A DNA stretch of 64,000 nt from Allorhizobium borbori (GTDB taxonomy: Bacteria > Pseudomonadota > Alphaproteobacteria > Rhizobiales > Rhizobiaceae). Of this stretch, positions 44,822 through 53,201 are shown one piece after another (positions within the stretch are counted from its first letter, which is position 1; every line of letters begins with the position of its first letter). The notes under the pieces were generated by a model. The model was given only the letters and a program-made list of their open reading frames with translations. It had not been told where the DNA came from and did not search any database. The stretch covers positions 1 through 64,000 of the forward strand of contig NZ_JACIDU010000017.1 of the NCBI RefSeq assembly GCF_014196535.1, written 5' to 3'. The position numbers and the translations under genes are program-made.

Positions 44822-45796
44822 GTGGCGACATTTGGTCTGGACAAGCTGGTTGATATATTGAAGGCGGCAGGGGAGGCAACCCGGCTGCGCCTTCTCGTGC
44901 TGCTCTCCGCCGGTGATCTGACGGTGACGGACCTGACCGACATTCTCGGCCAGTCGCAGCCGCGCATTTCCCGCCATCTCAAGCTGCTTGCCGAAGATGA
45001 ACTTGTCGAGCGCTATCAGGAAGGCGCCTGGGCTTATTTCCGGCTGCGTCGCGATGGCGCGGCGGCGGAACTGGTGCGGGCGATCCTTGCGACCACCGAT
45101 CCTGCCGATCCCGTTCTGGTGCGTGATGCGCAGCGCCTTGTGGCGGTGAAGCAGACGCGTTCGGAGCGGGCGCAGGCCTATTTCAGCCGCAACGCCTCCG
45201 AATGGGATGAGTTGCGCCGCCTGCATGTGAGTGACGAGGCGGTGGAAGCCGCATTGCTCGATGCCGTGGGCGCCGTGCGGGTCGGTTCACTGCTCGATCT
45301 CGGTACCGGCACGGGCCGCATGCTGCAACTGCTGGAACATCTCTACGATTACGGCACCGGTATCGACGCCAGCCGGGACATGCTGACGGTCGCCCGCGCC
45401 AATCTGGACAAGGATGGCATCGTCAAGGCGTCCGTCCGCCAGGGCGATATCTTCAACCTGCCGGTGGACGGGCAGGAGTTCGATCTCGTCACCATCCACC
45501 AGGTGCTGCACTTCCTTGACCAGCCGCAACTGGCGCTGAGCGAGGCGGCGCGGGTTCTCAAGCCCGGCGGACGGCTGGCGGTCATCGACCTCGCTCCCCA
45601 CGTACTCGACCATTTGCGCGAGGAACACGCCCATGTGCGCATGGGCTTCTCGCATGACGTCATGGCCGAATGGCTTGGCAAGGCCGGCCTGACGGTTGAA
45701 CGCATCATCGACATTCCGCCGGGAGGACAGGCGGAGCGGGCACTGACGGTAACGATCTGGCTGGCGCGAAGCCCGGTCACGGTCGCCACCGTCTGA
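44822..45796 (+). CDS. sahR: SahR-like ArsR regulator fused to a SAM-dependent methyltransferase-type domain
   Basis: 324 residues from GTG (a TTG at 44813 is the alternative). The N-terminal ArsR winged helix covers about residues 5-85: AAGEATRLRLLVLLSAGDLT and SQPRISRHLKLLAEDELV. The C-terminal class I methyltransferase fold has motif I LLDLGTGTGRMLQLL and VTIHQVLHFLDQP. Alphaproteobacterial SahR has this fusion and senses S-adenosylhomocysteine, repressing methionine-cycle genes. The domain may serve as ligand sensor rather than enzyme. metF follows 35 bases downstream. Confidence 0.85.
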   Translation: MATFGLDKLVDILKAAGEATRLRLLVLLSAGDLTVTDLTDILGQSQPRISRHLKLLAEDELVERYQEGAWAYFRLRRDGAAAELVRAILATTDPADPVLVRDAQRLVAVKQTRSERAQAYFSRNASEWDELRRLHVSDEAVEAALLDAVGAVRVGSLLDLGTGTGRMLQLLEHLYDYGTGIDASRDMLTVARANLDKDGIVKASVRQGDIFNLPVDGQEFDLVTIHQVLHFLDQPQLALSEAARVLKPGGRLAVIDLAPHVLDHLREEHAHVRMGFSHDVMAEWLGKAGLTVERIIDIPPGGQAERALTVTIWLARSPVTVATV

Positions 45797-45831
45797 ACCG
45801 CGACACAACAAGAAAAGCAGGAGAAACACCC

Positions 45832-46728
45832 ATGGCAACGCCCCTTCTGAGTGCTGCGGAAATCGCGCGGCTGAAGATTTCCTTTGAATTCTTCCCGCCG
45901 AAATCGCCGGAAATGGATGGCCAGTTGTGGGATACGGTGGCCGATCTCGGCGGCTGGGAGCCAGATTTCGTATCGGTGACCTATGGCGCCGGCGGCTCCA
46001 CCCGTGAGCCGACGCTGGTGACGGTGCGCAAGCTGATTGCCGAAACCGCCCTGCGCACCGCCTCGCATCTTACCTGCGTCGGCTCGTCGAAGGACGAGGT
46101 GCACCGCGTTGTCGAGGAACTCAAGGCGGCGGGCGTCCAGCGCTTCGTGGCGCTGCGCGGCGATCCGCAGGAAGGTCCGGGCTCCACCTATCGCGCGCAT
46201 CCGGAAGGCTACGCCAACGCCGCCGAACTGGTGAAGGGGCTGAAGGCGCTGGGCGACTTCGACATCTCGGTATCCGCCTATCCGGAAAAACACCCGGAAA
46301 GCGAGAGCGTCGCCGTCGATATCGACATGCTGAAGCGGAAGGCCGACAATGGCGCCGACCGGGCGCTGACGCAATTCTTCTTCGACAATGACCAGTTCGA
46401 GCGTTACCTCACCGCCGTACGGGCGGCGGGCATCACCATTCCGGTTCTGCCGGGCATCATGCCGATCCAGAACCTGACGCAGCTCAAGCGTTTCGCCGGC
46501 CGTTGCGGCACCAGTATTCCCGCTTTTCTGGATGAGCGCTTTGCCGGCACCGAGGATGATGCCACGCACCGCTTCGAAGTTGCCGCCGATGTCGCCGCCG
46601 AGCAGATTGCCGATCTCGTGCGCCGGGGCGTCAGCGATTTCCATCTTTACACGATGAACCGTGCACCATTGACGAATGCGGTCCTGTCGCGGCTCGGCCT
46701 TGCCCGCAAGGATGCGAAGGCGGCCTGA
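45832..46728 (+). CDS. metF: 5,10-methylenetetrahydrofolate reductase
   Basis: 298 residues. ISFEFFPPKSPEMDGQLWDT holds the catalytic Glu; VSVTYGAGGSTREPTL, FVALRGDPQEGPG and LTQFFFDNDQFERYL complete the TIM-barrel signature of FAD-dependent MetF. It makes 5-methyl-THF for MetH using NADH. It shares an operon with sahR and ends at a strong terminator, so it is probably controlled by the sahR operator. Confidence 0.96.
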   Translation: MATPLLSAAEIARLKISFEFFPPKSPEMDGQLWDTVADLGGWEPDFVSVTYGAGGSTREPTLVTVRKLIAETALRTASHLTCVGSSKDEVHRVVEELKAAGVQRFVALRGDPQEGPGSTYRAHPEGYANAAELVKGLKALGDFDISVSAYPEKHPESESVAVDIDMLKRKADNGADRALTQFFFDNDQFERYLTAVRAAGITIPVLPGIMPIQNLTQLKRFAGRCGTSIPAFLDERFAGTEDDATHRFEVAADVAAEQIADLVRRGVSDFHLYTMNRAPLTNAVLSRLGLARKDAKAA

Positions 46729-46756
46729 CATTCGAGGAATGTACCAACTCAAGGGA

Positions 46757-46787
46757 AGGGGCCTGACGCGAAGTCAGGCCCCTTTTT
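46757..46787 (+). terminator. Rho-independent terminator after metF
   Basis: aggggcctgac/gtcaggcccct 11-bp stem, 5-base loop, five T. Confidence 0.94.
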
Positions 46788-46912
46788 CTTGCCGTCCAAG
46801 CGCACGCGGATGGCGTCAGGTCATCGGCGGTGCGGATCAATCAGGGCAGCGGTCATTCGGTGAATGGTTTGGCCGGCGGCTATGACGCCGGCTCAGGCTT
46901 CAGGCGACCCGT

Positions 46913-46990
46913 TCAGATGAACAGCATGGCCGCGATGAAAACAAACGCTGCACTGACGATCAGTCTATTGAGTGAGTTGGTAATTCCCAT
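46913..46990 (-). CDS. 25-residue putative small membrane protein
   Basis: An ATG preceded by GAGGAGG at 5-base spacing opens a 25-codon frame. It encodes MGITNSLNRLIVSAAFVFIA followed by AMLFI and TGA. A short polar N-terminus with one Arg and a single hydrophobic helix of about 17 residues is a typical bacterial small membrane protein. It lies alone between the metF terminator and the lytic transglycosylase terminator in a 370-base space without other genes. Function unknown. The ribosome site is stronger than that of most annotated genes here, which is the main support. Confidence 0.62.
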   Translation of the reverse strand: MGITNSLNRLIVSAAFVFIAAMLFI

Positions 46991-47155
46991 CTCTGCCTCC
47001 TCGCGTTTACCAACCGATAATATGTCGGTTTTTTGTCGCTTGGGAAGCCGGATTCGATTGTGCGCTGCGATCCGTCGGATTCATGCGGATCGGACCAATT
47101 ATCCATCACTTTGAAAATATTATTCTATCAGCGAGACGAATATGAGCGAAAAAAA

Positions 47156-47187
47156 GAAAAAGGGCCGCTTTGTCGCAGCCCTTTTTC
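47156..47187 (-). terminator. Terminator downstream of the MltB-like gene
   Basis: gaaaaagggc/gccctttttc 10-bp stem; on the minus strand a T-rich tract follows (TTTTCTTTTTTT). Confidence 0.88.
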
Positions 47188-47213
47188 GACTTTCGTCAAA
47201 TGGATGAGACGGC

Positions 47214-48413
47214 TCAGAGCGCGTCGAGGAGGGCGCGAGTCGGCCAGCCGTCGGCCGGCATGCCCAGGCGCTTCTGCTCCTTCTGCACGGCGATGCGGGT
47301 GCCCGAGCCGAGGATGCCGTCGATCTTGCCGACATCGTGGGTGATGGTCTGGAGCTTCGTCTGCAGCGCTTTCATGGCATCGACATCGAGACCTGGCTCC
47401 GGGTTACCCTTCTCGTAGGGCTCTGCGCCCATCAGGCGCGTCGCGAAGTAGGCGGCCGAGGTGGTGTAGACGAAGGACTGGTTCCATTCGAGGTAGATGT
47501 TGAAGTTCGGATAGGTGATGAAGGCCGGTCCGAAACGGCCCTGCGGCAGCACGAGGGCGGCGGGCAGGGCGGCAAAATTCTTGTTGCCATCGCGCGGCTG
47601 GACGCCGAGGGCGAACCATTCGCCAGCGGTCATCGTGCCGCCGAGGCCGGACTTTTCGAAGGGCAGATCCTGCGGGATCTTCACTTCCTGAATCCACGGC
47701 TCGCCGCGGCGATAGCCGAGGCTGTTGATGAACTTGGCGGCGGTCATGATGGCATCGGGCGCACTGGTCTTGAGGCGGACATGGCCATCACCATCGCCAT
47801 CGACGCCCTGCGCGATGATGTCCTTCGGAAGCATCTGCACCTGACCGATTTCACCGGCCCAGGCCCCGGTTTCGACCGCCGGGTCGAAATCGCCATGCTG
47901 CACCATCTCGATCAGCGACAGAAGCTGCGGCCGGAAGAGTTCCGGGCGGCGGCAATCATGCGAAAGCGTGACCAGCGCGTTGCGGGTGTTGAAATCGCCC
48001 TGCACGGCACCGAAGTCGGTTTCCATCGCCCAGAAGGCGGTGATGACGCCGGCCGGCACGCCGTATTCGGCTTCCGCGCGGTCGAACACGGACTTGAGCT
48101 GTGCGATCTTCTGCTTACCGGTGTTGAGACGGCTCTGGGAAACCGTGCGCTGCGAAAATTCGGTAAATGTCTGGCGGAACACACCCTGGGCGCGGTCACG
48201 CGAGAGAACCTTCTGGTCGATGGTTGCGCCGGAAAGCGTCTTGTCGATCGCCTCGGCGGAAAGACCCTTTTGCAGCGCTTCGGCCTTCACGCCTTCCAGA
48301 AATGCATTGAAGTCGCCGCCGCAGGCCGCCTGCTGCGCAGAGGCCGAGCCGGCTGCAACCGCGCCGAGCGCGATGGAGAGAGCGATGGAACGAGAAAGTG
48401 CGCCGAACATCAT
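47214..48413 (-). CDS. Lytic murein transglycosylase, MltB family, with C-terminal peptidoglycan-binding domain
   Basis: 399 residues; start chosen where AAGGGA lies 5 bases before the ATG. A signal peptide ends at SASA-QQAACGG. The SLT_2/MltB domain includes YGVPAGVITAFWAMETDFG (catalytic Glu in METDFG) and WAGEIGQVQMLPKDI. The C-terminal 60 residues are a PG_binding_1 repeat (LQTKLQTITHDVGKIDGILG). It cleaves glycan strands to 1,6-anhydro ends in the periplasm. Confidence 0.92.
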   Translation of the reverse strand: MMFGALSRSIALSIALGAVAAGSASAQQAACGGDFNAFLEGVKAEALQKGLSAEAIDKTLSGATIDQKVLSRDRAQGVFRQTFTEFSQRTVSQSRLNTGKQKIAQLKSVFDRAEAEYGVPAGVITAFWAMETDFGAVQGDFNTRNALVTLSHDCRRPELFRPQLLSLIEMVQHGDFDPAVETGAWAGEIGQVQMLPKDIIAQGVDGDGDGHVRLKTSAPDAIMTAAKFINSLGYRRGEPWIQEVKIPQDLPFEKSGLGGTMTAGEWFALGVQPRDGNKNFAALPAALVLPQGRFGPAFITYPNFNIYLEWNQSFVYTTSAAYFATRLMGAEPYEKGNPEPGLDVDAMKALQTKLQTITHDVGKIDGILGSGTRIAVQKEQKRLGMPADGWPTRALLDAL

Positions 48414-48580
48414 GAAATCCCTTGTCTGGCGCGAAGCCGTCTTTTTCGCTGCGCGCCGCATATATCTGTCAGAGGGTTTTCAGGAAGATTGTGACAGAAG
48501 CAAGAAAATAAGGCTTTTCTGACGGAAAATGCCGTCAAGTTGATTTCTGGCGATGCGCGGCGGCCACGAACCGCCGTGTG

Positions 48581-49360
48581 TCACTTGTTCATCGCGACCA
48601 GCCAGCGCTTCCAGTTCTGCGCGTCTCCGGCGAAGACGTTGATGTCCGTGCTGCCCTTGATGCCCGGAATGGCACCCGTCGCCGTGTACTGCCAGAAGGC
48701 CCAGCGACGTTCATCGTACTTTTCGGATGGATGAGAAGCCACCGAGCGGACCCAGAAATAATAGTCCTTGAACTGGCCGACGAGATTGTCGCGATGGAAA
48801 TCGACGCTCGTATAGATGATCGGACGTTTTCCGTAATAGGCTTCGAGGCGATCCATGAAGCGCTGCATTTCCGAACGCACGGTCAGCGGGCTCGGCTTGT
48901 ACTGGCAGGTCTTGGAATCGTGGTTCCATTCCACGTCCAGAACCGGCGGCATCTTCATCGCCGCCTTCGGAATGTTGGCGATGAACCAGTCGGCCTGTTC
49001 GTCGGCACTCGAGCACCAGTAGTAGAAGTGGTAGGGCGCGTGCGGCAGACCGGCTGAGGCGGCGGCGCGCCAGTTGCCATCGAACTTCGGGTCGATCGTG
49101 TCCTTGCCTTCCGTGGCCTTGATGAAGGCGAAGGAGACACCTGACTTGCGCACCGAGAACCAATCGATATCGCCGTTCCATTTGGAAACGTCGATGCCGT
49201 GGATCTGATGCTTGTGGGGATTGCGTGCGCCGAAATCCATCGGCTTCGTATCCTCGAAACGCGGGCTGATCGAGGCGGTTTCAATCATGTCGTAGCCCAC
49301 GGCCGTGCAGCCGCCGAGCAGCATCGTCAAAGGCAGAAGCGCCAAAAGAAACCGTTGCAT
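48581..49360 (-). CDS. GH25-family lysozyme-like lipoprotein
   Basis: 259 residues from MQRFLLALLPLTMLLGGC, a lipoprotein signal with lipobox LGGC. The GH25 barrel shows HGIDVSKWNGDIDWF, VSFAFIKATEGKDTID, and catalytic Asp/Glu in PPVLDVEWNHDS, then PIIYTSVDF and the C-terminal WQYTATGAIPG. It would hydrolyse peptidoglycan from a membrane anchor. Confidence 0.92.
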   Translation of the reverse strand: MQRFLLALLPLTMLLGGCTAVGYDMIETASISPRFEDTKPMDFGARNPHKHQIHGIDVSKWNGDIDWFSVRKSGVSFAFIKATEGKDTIDPKFDGNWRAAASAGLPHAPYHFYYWCSSADEQADWFIANIPKAAMKMPPVLDVEWNHDSKTCQYKPSPLTVRSEMQRFMDRLEAYYGKRPIIYTSVDFHRDNLVGQFKDYYFWVRSVASHPSEKYDERRWAFWQYTATGAIPGIKGSTDINVFAGDAQNWKRWLVAMNK

Positions 49361-49484
49361 GGTTTGCCCGTTCATCGCGTTGCCGCCCCTCCACCTTCCC
49401 CTATCCGGGTGGCGAGCGGAGAGAACGCGGGTCCAGTGGGCGCGTCTCCTAACGCATATTCACCATAACAACGTAAACAAACGC

Positions 49485-50165
49485 TTAGAGCAAGTGGTTA
49501 ACCGACGGTTTACGCTCCACGATGGCACGGATGGCATAGCCGCCGCCGAGGGTGCGAACGGTCAGACCCAGCCCCCTTTCGCGGCAAATCGCTTCCAGAT
49601 ACGGGACCATCTCGTCGCGCGGGGTGACGTGGAATTTTTTCAGCCAGGTGCGCAGCCCGGATCTGAACCAACGGGGCAGGTGGGCCTGATCACCGAAATC
49701 GACGATATGCAGCGAGCCGCCGGGCGAGAGCGCATCGAGGGCAGTGACGATGGTGGCCCGCCAGTCCGGGATCATGGAAAGCGCATAGGAAATCATGATG
49801 CGGTCGAAGCCGGGTACACCGAATTCGGCCGGCGTAAACCGCGTTGCATCGCCGGCCACGAAGCTCGCATGCAAGCCGGTGGGGGCGAATTTGGCGCGCG
49901 CGGTTTCCAGCATCGCGCGGGAGATGTCGAGCCCGTAAAGCCGCAGACCGGGAAAGCGGCGGGACGCGAGCATCAGGTTGCGGCCCGTGCCGCAGCCGAG
50001 TTCCAGCAGCGTTTGGCCAGCCGAAGCCTCAAGCCCGGCGATCGCGCTGTCGCGGCCGAAGAGATAGTATTTGCGCGTCGCATCGTAGATGTGCCGCTGG
50101 CCGCGGTAGACGCGATCCATCAGGCGGGCGTGATCGACGTGTTCGGCGGTGTTCTCGCTGCTCAT
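49485..50165 (-). CDS. btaB: BtaB, diacylglyceryl-homoserine N-methyltransferase
   Basis: 226 residues; the ATG overlaps the btaA stop (ATGA). SAM-binding motif I is LLELGCGTGRNLMLA, followed by LRLYGLDISRAMLETA and IVDFGDQAHLPRWFR. BtaB adds three methyl groups to the homoserine head group made by BtaA, giving the phosphorus-free betaine lipid DGTS. The tight coupling with btaA is what assigns this otherwise generic methyltransferase. Confidence 0.93.
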   Translation of the reverse strand: MSSENTAEHVDHARLMDRVYRGQRHIYDATRKYYLFGRDSAIAGLEASAGQTLLELGCGTGRNLMLASRRFPGLRLYGLDISRAMLETARAKFAPTGLHASFVAGDATRFTPAEFGVPGFDRIMISYALSMIPDWRATIVTALDALSPGGSLHIVDFGDQAHLPRWFRSGLRTWLKKFHVTPRDEMVPYLEAICRERGLGLTVRTLGGGYAIRAIVERKPSVNHLL

Positions 50166-51463
50166 GCGTCGTTCAGTTCGTAAAGGTGGAAGCCGCCATA
50201 GATTGCGGAACGGTCGTTGTGGGTGAAGGCCAGCGATTCCGTCTCGCGGTAGGTCCAGCGGCTCGTCAGGCCGGGATCGAGCCTGTCGGCGAGGATCGAG
50301 GCCTCGGCGGCGGTGCGGAACACGACCCGGGCGCCGGGCGCCGCGGTGCGGGTGATCTCCCGCCATAGCCCGTTGAGCTGATGCGGGGTCATCCAGTCCT
50401 GCGCATCGAGCAGACAGTAACGGTCGACGGAGGCTTCCGGTTTGCGGGAAAGCAGATCGGTGACGCTTTCGTGGTGCACCTCGACCCGGGGTGCCGCCTT
50501 CTTTATGGCGTCGTAATAATCGGGGCGGAGATAGGCCGGCAGCGGGCCCTCGCCGGGGGCGGCATAGCGCCGGGCAAAGGCCTGCCAGGCAAAGTAATTA
50601 TTCTCGATGGGAAAGCCGCAGGCCAGCCGGCGCAGACGATTCTTGAGGACCGGAGCCACCGAGCCATCGGCTGAAACGCTTGCCAGTTCATCGAACTGCT
50701 GCGGCGGAATGCCGAGGCCGAAGAGCGAGCTTTTGCGGCTGGTGGCCCAGCGGATGGCCGGCTTGTCGAAGAGGGGGGCGACACGGGTCTCGAAGAAATG
50801 CTCCTGCTCCGCGATGGAGCGGGCAGCCGTGATGTCCTTCAGTTTCACGCCATGCAGCCGGGCGATGGCGTGGCCTGTGCCGATGAAACGGCCAAGCAGG
50901 CCCTTGTGATAGATATTGCCGTTGAAGACCGTGATGCGACGGCGCGCCGTCAACCCGCGATGGTTCCAGTGGTCGCGGGTTTCCTGATCGAGGTGGGGGG
51001 CAATGAAGCGGTCATAGGCTTCGACGTTACCGCGCTTCTTGTGGCCGATGAAGTGACGCAGCACATCTTCATAGGTCGGCAGATGCCGGAAGGCGGCAAG
51101 CTTCAGTCGGTTGAGCGCGATGTGGTGACGGTTCAGATCGACCACATCGATGCGGCCGGGCAGGCGGGAGAGGTAGGCCAGCATGTTGCAGCCGCCGGAG
51201 CCGATGGTGACGATGCGGTGACCTTCGGCCAGAGCCATGGCCTCCATGTCGACTTCCGGGTCCTCCCAGATCTGCGGGTAGACGAGGCCGGAAAAAAGCA
51301 GGCGGAAAAGGCGTTCGGACAGGCCTTCCGCCGAAAGGGCGGAGTGGCGCAGCATGGCTTCGCCGACCTTGTTCTCGCCCCCTCTGTACTCGCCATTGTC
51401 GATCAGGGTACGTTCGTGCCGTGCCATCGCGTCCATCCGGTCTGTGAAGCTTCCGGACGTCAT
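50162..51463 (-). CDS. btaA: BtaA, SAM:diacylglycerol 3-amino-3-carboxypropyl transferase
   Basis: About 433 residues from the ATG at 51463; a TTG 15 bases upstream and an ATG at 51436 are alternatives. DUF3419 family text includes FSGLVYPQIWEDPEVDMEAM, IGSGGCNMLAYLSRLPGRID and LLDAQDWMTPHQLNGLWREI. It transfers the aminocarboxypropyl group from SAM to diacylglycerol, releasing methylthioadenosine. In rhizobia these genes are induced by phosphate limitation through PhoB, and a partial Pho box lies just upstream here. Confidence 0.94.
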   Translation of the reverse strand: MTSGSFTDRMDAMARHERTLIDNGEYRGGENKVGEAMLRHSALSAEGLSERLFRLLFSGLVYPQIWEDPEVDMEAMALAEGHRIVTIGSGGCNMLAYLSRLPGRIDVVDLNRHHIALNRLKLAAFRHLPTYEDVLRHFIGHKKRGNVEAYDRFIAPHLDQETRDHWNHRGLTARRRITVFNGNIYHKGLLGRFIGTGHAIARLHGVKLKDITAARSIAEQEHFFETRVAPLFDKPAIRWATSRKSSLFGLGIPPQQFDELASVSADGSVAPVLKNRLRRLACGFPIENNYFAWQAFARRYAAPGEGPLPAYLRPDYYDAIKKAAPRVEVHHESVTDLLSRKPEASVDRYCLLDAQDWMTPHQLNGLWREITRTAAPGARVVFRTAAEASILADRLDPGLTSRWTYRETESLAFTHNDRSAIYGGFHLYELNDA

Positions 51464-51485
51464 AGGCGCGTGATGCAAAGGAATG

Positions 51486-51503
51486 ATGACAGTGCGTTAA
51501 CGG
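51486..51503 (-). promoter_or_regulatory. Candidate Pho box upstream of btaA
   Basis: On the minus strand CCGTTAA-CGCA-CTGTCAT has the 7-4-7 spacing of a PhoB box; one half is perfect CTGTCAT and the other matches 4 of 7. Position 23 bases before the btaA ATG fits a promoter if the ATG at 51436 is used. Confidence 0.4.
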
Positions 51504-51610
51504 GCGCTAACCGTCTCTTTTCACGGTTTTGTATAATTTTTCTGATTGTTTCTGTCTTGCCCATGAAAGGCAGCTTCCGTGAAGGAGGCACATATTTCGT
51601 CAGGTTTAAC

Positions 51611-53176
51611 ATGATGTTAAAGTCATTCTTCCGGGCCTCTGGCCAACATGGTGTTCTCGCGACCTCCTGTCTCGGGGCGTCCATTCCGTTATTCGCCTTC
51701 CTGATGGAGACGCAGGCCAAAGGTCTTGAGACCGCCGCGCATCTGATGGTCACGGATCCTTTCCACATCGCATCTCTCGGTATTCCGCTGCTCGCCACGA
51801 TCTATATGCATCGACTGGCCGAATCGCGCCGGCAACTGGCCGAACTCGTCTGCGAGCGTGAGGTTCATCAGCACCGGTTGATGCAGGACGCGTTTTTCGA
51901 TGCGTTGACGGGCCTGCCGAACCGCCGGCGGCTGGAGGTGGACCTTCACGACCTCGCCGTTCGCAACGAGGCCGGTGTCATGCTGGCCATCGACATCGAC
52001 AAGTTCAAATTCGTCAATGACACGATGGGGCACGATGCCGGCGACGCGATGTTGCAGGTGGTGGCCAATCGCGTCCGGATGGCCGTGGCGCAGGCCGGGC
52101 GGCTCTATCGCCTCGGTGGCGATGAATTCGTCGTGCTGGCAACCGGCACGCGCGATGAAGCTTCCATTATCGACATATGCCGGTCCATAGAGATCTCGGT
52201 TGGAGAACCGCTCAACCTGCCCCAGGGCAGGGTCGTGGCTGGCGTCAGCATCGGCGTGACTTTCATTGCGGCCAGCGAATATGACTTCGCGACGATCTTC
52301 AAGCGGGCGGATCTCGCGCTTTACAGGGCCAAGGAAATCAGTGGTCCCTCCCATGCCTTCTTCGATCCGGCGCTGGCAGCGGAAGCGCTCGACCGCATTG
52401 CCATTGAACGCGATCTGTTGCGCGGTCTCGCAGACCAGGAATTTTTCATCGAGTACCAGCCGATCCTCGATATCCATTCCCACCGGGTCATGAGCCTCGA
52501 AGCCTTGCTGCGCTGGAACCATCCGGTGCGGGGCATGATGGCGCCCGATGCCTTCATCCCTCTTGCCGAACGGACCGGGCTCATTCTGCCCATCGGGCGC
52601 TGGGTGTTGCGGGAGGCTTGCCGCGCGGCCGCTTCATGGCCGGGTGAGGCCGGAGTGGCCGTCAATGTGTCCGGCGACCAGTTCAAGGACTCGGGCTTTG
52701 TACCCTTCGTGCGCGACGTGCTGGCCGAGGCAGGGCTTGAGGCGCGTCGCCTGACAATCGAGGTGACGGAGTCCGTCTTTACCGTCGACGTTTCGGTGAT
52801 CCAGAAAAGCCTGAGCGATCTGCGGGCGATAGGCGTGAAGATCGCGCTCGATGATTTCGGCACGGGCTTTTCCTCGATCAACAATCTGAAGCGCTTTCCG
52901 CTCGATCATCTGAAGATCGACAAGTGCTTTACCGATGCGATGCTGAAGGGTGGCAGCGATGGCGAGCTTGTAAGCCTCATGTCGCGGCTCGGCGATGCGT
53001 TCCAGCTTTCGACCACCATCGAAGGCATCGAGACGCATATGCAGCTTGAATTCGCGCGGTTGATGGGGATTCAGAACGTGCAGGGCTTCTTGATTTCACG
53101 GCCGATTCCGGCCGATCAGGTTGCCGAACTGCTCACAAACGGGTTTGAGGTGTCGCCGGTCGCGATGTCTGCGTGA
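51611..53176 (+). CDS. Membrane GGDEF-EAL cyclic-di-GMP protein
   Basis: 521 residues. Two N-terminal membrane segments (VLATSCLGASIPLFAFLM and SLGIPLLATIYM) come first. The GGDEF domain is intact at the active site (YRLGGDEFVVLA), and the EAL domain has EALLRWNHP and DDFGTGFSS, with VNVSGDQF. Both catalytic signatures are present, so it may make or break c-di-GMP. An ATG at 51563 is also in frame; 51611 is chosen because CAGG is near it. The upstream gap to btaA holds the divergent promoters. Confidence 0.92.
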   Translation: MMLKSFFRASGQHGVLATSCLGASIPLFAFLMETQAKGLETAAHLMVTDPFHIASLGIPLLATIYMHRLAESRRQLAELVCEREVHQHRLMQDAFFDALTGLPNRRRLEVDLHDLAVRNEAGVMLAIDIDKFKFVNDTMGHDAGDAMLQVVANRVRMAVAQAGRLYRLGGDEFVVLATGTRDEASIIDICRSIEISVGEPLNLPQGRVVAGVSIGVTFIAASEYDFATIFKRADLALYRAKEISGPSHAFFDPALAAEALDRIAIERDLLRGLADQEFFIEYQPILDIHSHRVMSLEALLRWNHPVRGMMAPDAFIPLAERTGLILPIGRWVLREACRAAASWPGEAGVAVNVSGDQFKDSGFVPFVRDVLAEAGLEARRLTIEVTESVFTVDVSVIQKSLSDLRAIGVKIALDDFGTGFSSINNLKRFPLDHLKIDKCFTDAMLKGGSDGELVSLMSRLGDAFQLSTTIEGIETHMQLEFARLMGIQNVQGFLISRPIPADQVAELLTNGFEVSPVAMSA

Positions 53177-53201
53177 CAGCCAGTGAGACGCTTAAGGCGT
53201 C

